A stretch of DNA of 11,265 nucleotides, taken from NCBI GenBank assembly GCA_017646225.1, contig JAGCMZ010000045.1, positions 1 to 11,265 of the forward strand. Reading direction: 5' to 3'. Shown here piece by piece: positions 6,861-11,265 of the stretch. Source of the stretch: Paludibacteraceae bacterium. Its GTDB lineage: Bacteria; Bacteroidota; Bacteroidia; Bacteroidales; Paludibacteraceae. The first letter of the stretch is position 1, and every line of letters begins with the position of its first letter. The notes under the pieces are model-generated. The model did no database searches and had not been told where the DNA came from. It worked only from the letters and a program-made list of their open reading frames with translations. The position numbers and the translations under genes were made by a program.

Positions 6861-7609
6861 ATGGAACAAATATATTTACCATCAATACATTCTACCAATG
6901 CTTGGATGCAAGAACAGTTGCCAATGCAAGCATGGGACGAAGGCACATTGGTTTATACCTCGTATCAAACCAATGGCAGGGGTCAATTGTCCAATACCTG
7001 GGAGTCGGAAGCCGATAAAACATACTAATAAGTATGTATTTTGCACCCACCTGGTTGCCCGTAAAAGAGCAATTTGTGCTTTCGCAGGCGGTGGCTTTGG
7101 GTGTGGTCGATTTTTTGTCTCAATATGCCACCGGATTTCAGATTAAGTGGCCCAACGATATTTATTGGCATCACCAAAAAATAGCCGGTATTTTAATAGA
7201 GCAAAATTTAGTGGGATCGTCAATTGCTTCGTCGATAGTAGGCATCGGGCTGAATATCAATCAGCAAAGATTTTTGAGCGATGCGCCCAACCCTGTGTCG
7301 TTGTACCAGATTATACAAAAAGAGGTAGCCTGGAAAGAGGCTTTGCCTGGGTTGCAAACAGCCTTGATGAATCGATACAAACAGGCGCAAACCCATCCCC
7401 AAAAGGTACAAGAAGACTATGCGGCAGCCTTGTATTTGAACAAGCTATGGGCTAATTATCGGGACGAAAATGGAACATTTCAGGGGTGTATTGATTCGGT
7501 CGAACCCCGTGGTTATTTACACATCGTAGATTCAGAGGGTTACGATAGAAAGTATGCTTTTAAGGAAGTACAATTTTTGCTAGATAAAAATTTGCAGGAT
7601 TCCGTTTAG
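6861..7609 (+). pseudogene. birA: Biotin--[acetyl-CoA-carboxylase] ligase, split by an apparent frameshift
   Basis: Biotin ligase attaches biotin to the carrier protein of acetyl-CoA carboxylase and similar enzymes. The frame from ATG 6861 reads MEQIYLPSIHSTNAWM, the biotin-loop motif GRGQ (39-42) and WESEADK, then hits TAA at 7026-7028. The homologous sequence continues in another frame: NILISMYFAPTWLPV, the catalytic KWPNDIYW, KIAGILIE and GIGLNIN, with a stop at 7607-7609. Adding one A to the four-A run at 7017-7020 joins both parts into a normal 249-aa, HTH-less ligase. The downstream part is well conserved, so the lesion is recent or a sequencing error. The enzyme is normally essential. 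Translation from ATG 7034 alone would lack the biotin-binding loop. Confidence 0.88.
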
Positions 7610-7622
7610 ACCATTAATTTTG
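7591..7622 (+). promoter_or_regulatory. Near-perfect Bacteroidetes promoter for the divIC-like gene
   Basis: TTTG at 7591-7594 and TAATTTTG at 7615-7622 are separated by 20 bases, an exact match to the TTTG / TAnnTTTG arrangement. It overlaps the end of birA. The -7 box ends only five bases before the GTG start at 7628. Confidence 0.65.
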
Positions 7623-7627
7623 CTCTT

Positions 7628-7924
7628 GTGAAAAAGGTAATTCAATTTTTTCGTTCCAATACGTTTAAGTACCTGTTGGTGGTTATCGTGTTTTTGGTGG
7701 CTATGTTTACAAGCAGTGAACATAACATACAAACACGTATAAAAAATGCAATTACCATACGTGAATTAAAGCAGGAGATTGACTACTACAAAGAAAAATC
7801 GGAAAAGAGCAAACAACGGTTGCAAGAATTGGAGTCGGATAGGGACGATTTGGAAAAATTTGCACGTGAGCGTTATCGCATGCACGCCCCAGACGAAGAT
7901 GTGTATGTAGTAGAGTATGAATAA
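7628..7924 (+). CDS. DivIC/FtsB-like septum formation initiator
   Basis: The 98-aa bitopic membrane protein reads (GTG start) VKKVIQFFRSNTFKYLLVV. It has a short cytoplasmic tail, one membrane helix at about residues 14-30, and a coiled coil at about 40-77 (ELKQEIDYYKEKSEKSKQRL). The signature LEKFARERYRMH follows, with an acidic end (DEDVYVVEYE). This is the layout of DivIC/FtsB proteins, which join FtsL and FtsQ at the division site to trigger septal peptidoglycan synthesis. Size and the FARERYRM motif match Bacteroidetes members. The GTG is chosen because it gives the family-typical KKxI start and nothing better lies upstream. proS follows after 15 bases and probably shares the transcript. 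Confidence 0.87.
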   Translation: MKKVIQFFRSNTFKYLLVVIVFLVAMFTSSEHNIQTRIKNAITIRELKQEIDYYKEKSEKSKQRLQELESDRDDLEKFARERYRMHAPDEDVYVVEYE

Positions 7925-7939
7925 TAAAAGACTAGTTAA

Positions 7940-9412
7940 ATGGCAAAAGAACTTACATCCAGAGCAGGAAATTACGCTCAATGGTACAACGATTTAGTAA
8001 TCAAAGCAGATTTGGCCGAAAACTCGGCAGTACGTGGTTGCATGGTTATCAAACCTTATGGCTATGCTATTTGGGAAAAAATGCAACGCGAATTGGATCA
8101 ACGCTTTAAAGATACAGGCCACGTAAACGCCTATTTCCCCTTGTTTATTCCCAAATCATTCTTGAGCAAAGAGGCCGATCACGTAGAAGGTTTTGCTAAG
8201 GAATGTGCTGTAGTAACGCACTATCGTTTAAAAAACAATCCAGACGGAAGCGGTGTGGTAGTAGACCCTGCTGCTAAGTTGGAAGAAGAATTGATTGTTC
8301 GTCCTACATCCGAAACCATTATTTGGAATACCTACAAAAATTGGATTCACTCGTATCGCGACCTTCCAATTTTGTGCAACCAATGGGCTAACGTAGTGCG
8401 TTGGGAAATGCGTACCCGTTTGTTCTTGCGTACCGCAGAATTCTTGTGGCAAGAAGGCCATACCGCTCACGCTACCCGCGAAGAAGCATTAGAAGAAACC
8501 GTTAAAATGCTAAACGTGTATGCCGATTTTGCCGAAAACGTAATGGCAGTACCCGTTTGGAAAGGGGTTAAAACAGCTAACGAACGTTTTGCAGGTGCAT
8601 TGGAAACCTTCTGTATTGAGGCTTTGATGCAAGACGGCAAGGCTTTGCAAGCAGGTACATCGCACTTCTTGGGTCAAAATTTTGCCAAAGCATTCGATGT
8701 AACCTTTATGAACAAAGAAAACAAACAAGAGTTGGTTTGGGCTACATCGTGGGGTGTTTCTACCCGTTTAATGGGTGCGCTTATTATGTCGCACTCGGAC
8801 GATAATGGTTTGGTGTTGCCTCCTGCATTGGCTCCATTCCAAGTAGTGATTGTTCCTATTTACAAAAACCAAGAACAATTGGATGCCATCAATGCGAAAG
8901 TGGCTGAATTGACTGCACAACTAAAAGCAGCTGGCATCAGCTTTAAATACGATAACGACGATAGCAAAAAACCCGGTTGGAAATTTGCTGAATACGAACT
9001 TAAAGGTGTTCCTGTGCGTTTGGCTATGGGTGCTCGCGATTTGGAAAACAATACCGTTGAGGTGGCTCGTCGTGATACCTTAACCAAAGAAACCGTATCG
9101 TTCGACAACTTGACTGCATACATCAAAGATTTGTTGGATGCCATTCAAAAGAACATCTACCAAAAAGCATTGGATTACCGTGCATCGGTTACCCGCGAGG
9201 TTAATTCGTACGAAGAATTCAAAGTGGAAATTGAAAAAGGCGGTTTCTTGCTTTGTCATTGGGACGGAACTCCCGAAACCGAAGAAAAAATCAAAGAAGA
9301 AACCAAAGCAACCATTCGTTGCATTCCATTGGATGGCGATACCACTCCTGGGGTTTGTATGGTAACAGGCAAACCTTCCAAACAAAGAGTAGTGTTTGCT
9401 AGAGCATACTAA
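7940..9412 (+). CDS. proS: Prolyl-tRNA synthetase, archaeal/eukaryotic type
   Basis: The 490-aa class II enzyme charges tRNA-Pro with proline. It is the short form without the bacterial editing insertion. Motif 2 lies in [20 protein letters not shown] (154-173), preceded by [10 protein letters not shown] (121-130). [16 protein letters not shown] holds active-site residues and [17 protein letters not shown] corresponds to motif 3. The anticodon-binding domain runs from about VIVPIY. The C-terminal domain contains cysteines (FLLC, IRC, GVC) and ends in the Tyr (FARAY) typical of this type. One of the zinc-binding cysteines of well-known homologues seems absent in CHWDG. The gene is complete and sits between the divIC-like gene and a polysaccharide cluster. 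Confidence 0.97.
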   Translation: MAKELTSRAGNYAQWYNDLVIKADLAENSAVRGCMVIKPYGYAIWEKMQRELDQRFKDTGHVNAYFPLFIPKSFLSKEADHVEGFAKECAVVTHYRLKNNPDGSGVVVDPAAKLEEELIVRPTSETIIWNTYKNWIHSYRDLPILCNQWANVVRWEMRTRLFLRTAEFLWQEGHTAHATREEALEETVKMLNVYADFAENVMAVPVWKGVKTANERFAGALETFCIEALMQDGKALQAGTSHFLGQNFAKAFDVTFMNKENKQELVWATSWGVSTRLMGALIMSHSDDNGLVLPPALAPFQVVIVPIYKNQEQLDAINAKVAELTAQLKAAGISFKYDNDDSKKPGWKFAEYELKGVPVRLAMGARDLENNTVEVARRDTLTKETVSFDNLTAYIKDLLDAIQKNIYQKALDYRASVTREVNSYEEFKVEIEKGGFLLCHWDGTPETEEKIKEETKATIRCIPLDGDTTPGVCMVTGKPSKQRVVFARAY

Positions 9413-9423
9413 AACGATACATA

Positions 9424-10674
9424 TTGGGTGTAAAAAGCGCACTTAGTAGCAACAAGCGTGAAATAAAAGATGTCTTTTATCTCATCGCATTACAGGGACT
9501 AAATTACATAGTCCCTTTGTTGGTTTTACCCTATTTGATGAAAGTGCTAGGTGCCGAAAAGTTTGGTTACATTGGTTTTGCCTTATCTACCGCTCAGTAC
9601 ATGATGTTGGTGGTTGACTTTGGCTTTAACTTGAGTGCGACCAAACGCATCGCCTTGGCCAAGGACAATCAAGAAGAGTTGAACAAGATATTCTCGGCAA
9701 CAGTTTTTGCGAAGATGGGTTTGTTGTTGTTTAGTTTCATGTTGCTGCTATTGGTGTCGTTGGTTCCTCAGTTTGTCATTTATCGAACCACCATGTTGGT
9801 GATGTTTTTGATGGTGGTGGGGCAAGCCTTGCTGTTTGTATTCTTGTTTCAGGGCTTGGGGCAAATTAAGTGGGTATCCATTTTTAATGGAATTGCCAAA
9901 ATAGCCGTTTTGCCGCTTACCTTTTGGTTGGTAAAAGGCCCCGACGATTATTTATGGGCCGCTTTTTTGCAGGGTATGGTAGCCGTAGTGGCAGCCGTTA
10001 TCTCGTTGGGAATGATTGTCCAAAAACAATGGGTAAAACTCATCAAGGTAAAACTGAATGACATTAAAGTAGAATTGTCCGAAAGTTTTCCGCTATTTCT
10101 TTCTACAGCAGCAACCAGCATTTATACGGCTTGTTTTGTGCTCATTTTAGGTTATTTTGCCTCGCCAGAACAAGTGGGACAGTATTCGGCCGTTGATAGA
10201 ATTATGCGTGCTTTGTGCTACTTGGTGTTGGTGCCTGTATTGCAGGTGTTCTATCCTTATGTGGCCAGTTTGGCACAGCAAAATAGACAAGAGGCTGGCA
10301 AAAAGGTAAAATCCTTGTTCCTATTGGTGTTGGTGGGGATGTTGGGAATAGGAGCGTTCTTGTTCTTTGCTTCGCCTTTTATGGTTTATTTTTTGGGCGA
10401 CGATTACTTGAATACCGATTTGCTTTTTAAAGTGATGGCCTTTGTTCCAGTTTTTGTGGGTATGGGTGGTGTGTTAGGACAGTTAAAGCTGGTGGCTATG
10501 GGCGATGAGAGCGACAAACGTTATTTTAGAAATACCTATGCAATAGCGGCGTGTGTGGCCATTGTTAGTGTGTTGGGATTGTCGTATGGGTATGGTATGT
10601 ACGGAACGGCTTGTTCGTTGTTGCTCACCGAACTAGTGGTGTTTGTGTTGTTTATGTGGAGGGCGAGGGTATGA
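9424..10674 (+). CDS. Wzx-type O-antigen/polysaccharide flippase
   Basis: The 416-aa inner-membrane protein has about 12 hydrophobic segments. The family signature at the start is clear: FYLIALQGLNYIVPLLVLPY, then LMKVLGAEKFGYIGFALS and DFGFNLSATKRIA. This is the polysaccharide biosynthesis (RfbX/Wzx) family, which moves lipid-linked oligosaccharide repeat units across the inner membrane for polymerisation. The start is not certain. No ATG precedes the first membrane segment, so TTG at 9424 (or an in-frame codon nearby) is used; this gives an N-terminus of the usual length, about 15 residues before the FYL segment. It begins 12 bases after proS, and its stop overlaps the next ATG (ATGA), indicating an operon with the polymerase gene. 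Confidence 0.9.
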   Translation: MGVKSALSSNKREIKDVFYLIALQGLNYIVPLLVLPYLMKVLGAEKFGYIGFALSTAQYMMLVVDFGFNLSATKRIALAKDNQEELNKIFSATVFAKMGLLLFSFMLLLLVSLVPQFVIYRTTMLVMFLMVVGQALLFVFLFQGLGQIKWVSIFNGIAKIAVLPLTFWLVKGPDDYLWAAFLQGMVAVVAAVISLGMIVQKQWVKLIKVKLNDIKVELSESFPLFLSTAATSIYTACFVLILGYFASPEQVGQYSAVDRIMRALCYLVLVPVLQVFYPYVASLAQQNRQEAGKKVKSLFLLVLVGMLGIGAFLFFASPFMVYFLGDDYLNTDLLFKVMAFVPVFVGMGGVLGQLKLVAMGDESDKRYFRNTYAIAACVAIVSVLGLSYGYGMYGTACSLLLTELVVFVLFMWRARV

Positions 10675-11265
10675 GTTTGATGATTATTCTTATTTTGTCG
10701 TTGATTCCCTTTGCGCTGCTAGAGGTTATCTTTAATAAAAGCGAATGGTCTAGAGAGCTGGTGTACAAAATGGCTTTTGCCTTGGCGTTCTTTATTGTTC
10801 TGATTAAATACTATTACGGATCGGATATTTCTATTTATTTGCCTTTGTACAATAGAATTGGCAGAATAGGGATCTTTAGCAGTTCCTATTTTGAGCCCGG
10901 ATTTTTGCTCTTTTTAAAGTGTTGCAATTGGTTGCATCTTTCCTTTTGGGCCATGACGGCCGTAATAACAATCGTCTATTTTTACGCACTTTGGCAACTG
11001 TTTAAGCAGATTCCCAACTATAGGGTATTTGGTTTGCTTGTACTGGTGGTATTGGATTATAACCTGTTGTTTTTTGAGTTAAGGCAGTGTCTGGCGGTAT
11101 CTTTCTTTATACTGGCTTTCTTGTCTTATAACAATAAGCAGGTTTACAAAACGGTTTTGTACTTGCTGTTGATGGCCATTAGCCACAAATCGGGTAGCTT
11201 TATTGTGGGTATGTTCTTGTTCGTGCTATCCATCAGAAACTTTCAGGTGACGGCTAATGTGTACG
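10671..11265 (+). CDS. EpsG/Wzy-type polysaccharide polymerase (3' partial)
   Basis: The first 198 codons are visible, running off the window. ATG overlaps the flippase stop as ATGA. The protein is hydrophobic with several membrane helices. Motifs of the EpsG family can be seen: YYYGSDISIYLPLYNRI at about 47-63, YFEPGFLLF at 73-81, FELRQCLAVSF at 135-145 and SHKSGSF at 171-177. The conserved Arg-Gln after the hydrophobic DYNLLFF and the later His are the family's typical polar residues. EpsG/Wzy proteins polymerise repeat units delivered by the Wzx flippase on the periplasmic side, matching the neighbour. Which polysaccharide is made cannot be said from this fragment. Confidence 0.83.
   Translation, partial: MSLMIILILSLIPFALLEVIFNKSEWSRELVYKMAFALAFFIVLIKYYYGSDISIYLPLYNRIGRIGIFSSSYFEPGFLLFLKCCNWLHLSFWAMTAVITIVYFYALWQLFKQIPNYRVFGLLVLVVLDYNLLFFELRQCLAVSFFILAFLSYNNKQVYKTVLYLLLMAISHKSGSFIVGMFLFVLSIRNFQVTANVY

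Noticed and set aside
7014..7034. Programmed ribosomal frameshift in birA
   Set aside because: There is no classical slippery heptamer, stimulatory hairpin or family precedent; a one-base loss in the A-run explains it more simply.
8228..9442. Minus-strand ORFs and a short plus-strand ORF within proS
   Set aside because: They lie over the conserved prolyl-tRNA synthetase frame and show no protein-like features.
1..11265. tRNA or rRNA genes, CRISPR arrays, transposase genes
   Set aside because: I looked on both strands and saw no cloverleaf-like tRNA, no rRNA sequence, no regularly spaced repeats and no transposase motifs.

Overview
The window reads as chromosomal DNA from a member of the Bacteroidetes (Bacteroidota). 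Supporting signs are repeated -7 promoter boxes of the form TAnnTTTG, absence of clear Shine-Dalgarno sequences, and typical families of this phylum: a PepSY-like periplasmic protein, a DivIC-like septum protein, an HTH-less biotin ligase, an archaeal/eukaryotic-type prolyl-tRNA synthetase and an RHS protein with the Bacteroidetes-style core. I cannot name the genus.

Region 1 (1-2011) is accessory. It opens inside the 3' end of an RHS polymorphic-toxin gene. After the conserved core (DPDGR) the sequence turns visibly AT-rich and encodes a variable tip ending in a DUF5675-like domain. One base after its stop comes a 192-aa lipoprotein gene, the likely immunity protein. Then follow a 64-aa orphan ORF and a broken second RHS fragment. 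That fragment repeats the core sequence of the first copy (47 of 51 bases identical, 1,724 bp away), so it looks like the relic of an older displaced tip. A perfect 40-bp palindrome closes the region and probably terminates transcription from both sides.

Region 2 (2025-7609) is mostly housekeeping. metG (minus) diverges from a two-gene operon encoding a PepSY-like periplasmic protein and a DUF456 membrane protein. A convergent gene for a FemAB/BioF2-like acyltransferase follows; its 3' end contains the terminator of the operon facing it. From the start of that gene, overlapping divergent promoters lead into comF-birA. The birA gene is split by an apparent one-base deletion in an A-run.

Region 3 (7615-9412) holds a small divIC-like gene with a near-perfect Bacteroidetes promoter that leaves almost no 5' leader, followed 15 bases later by proS.

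Region 4 (9424-11265) begins a surface-polysaccharide cluster on the same strand: a Wzx-type flippase overlapping an EpsG/Wzy-type polymerase that runs off the window.

The most interesting part is the RHS tip. The toxin domain carries a short His...Gly-Cys signature reminiscent of L,D-transpeptidase-type enzymes, and its putative immunity partner is an exported lipoprotein. Both are consistent with an effector that acts on the cell wall in the periplasm, but this is inference.
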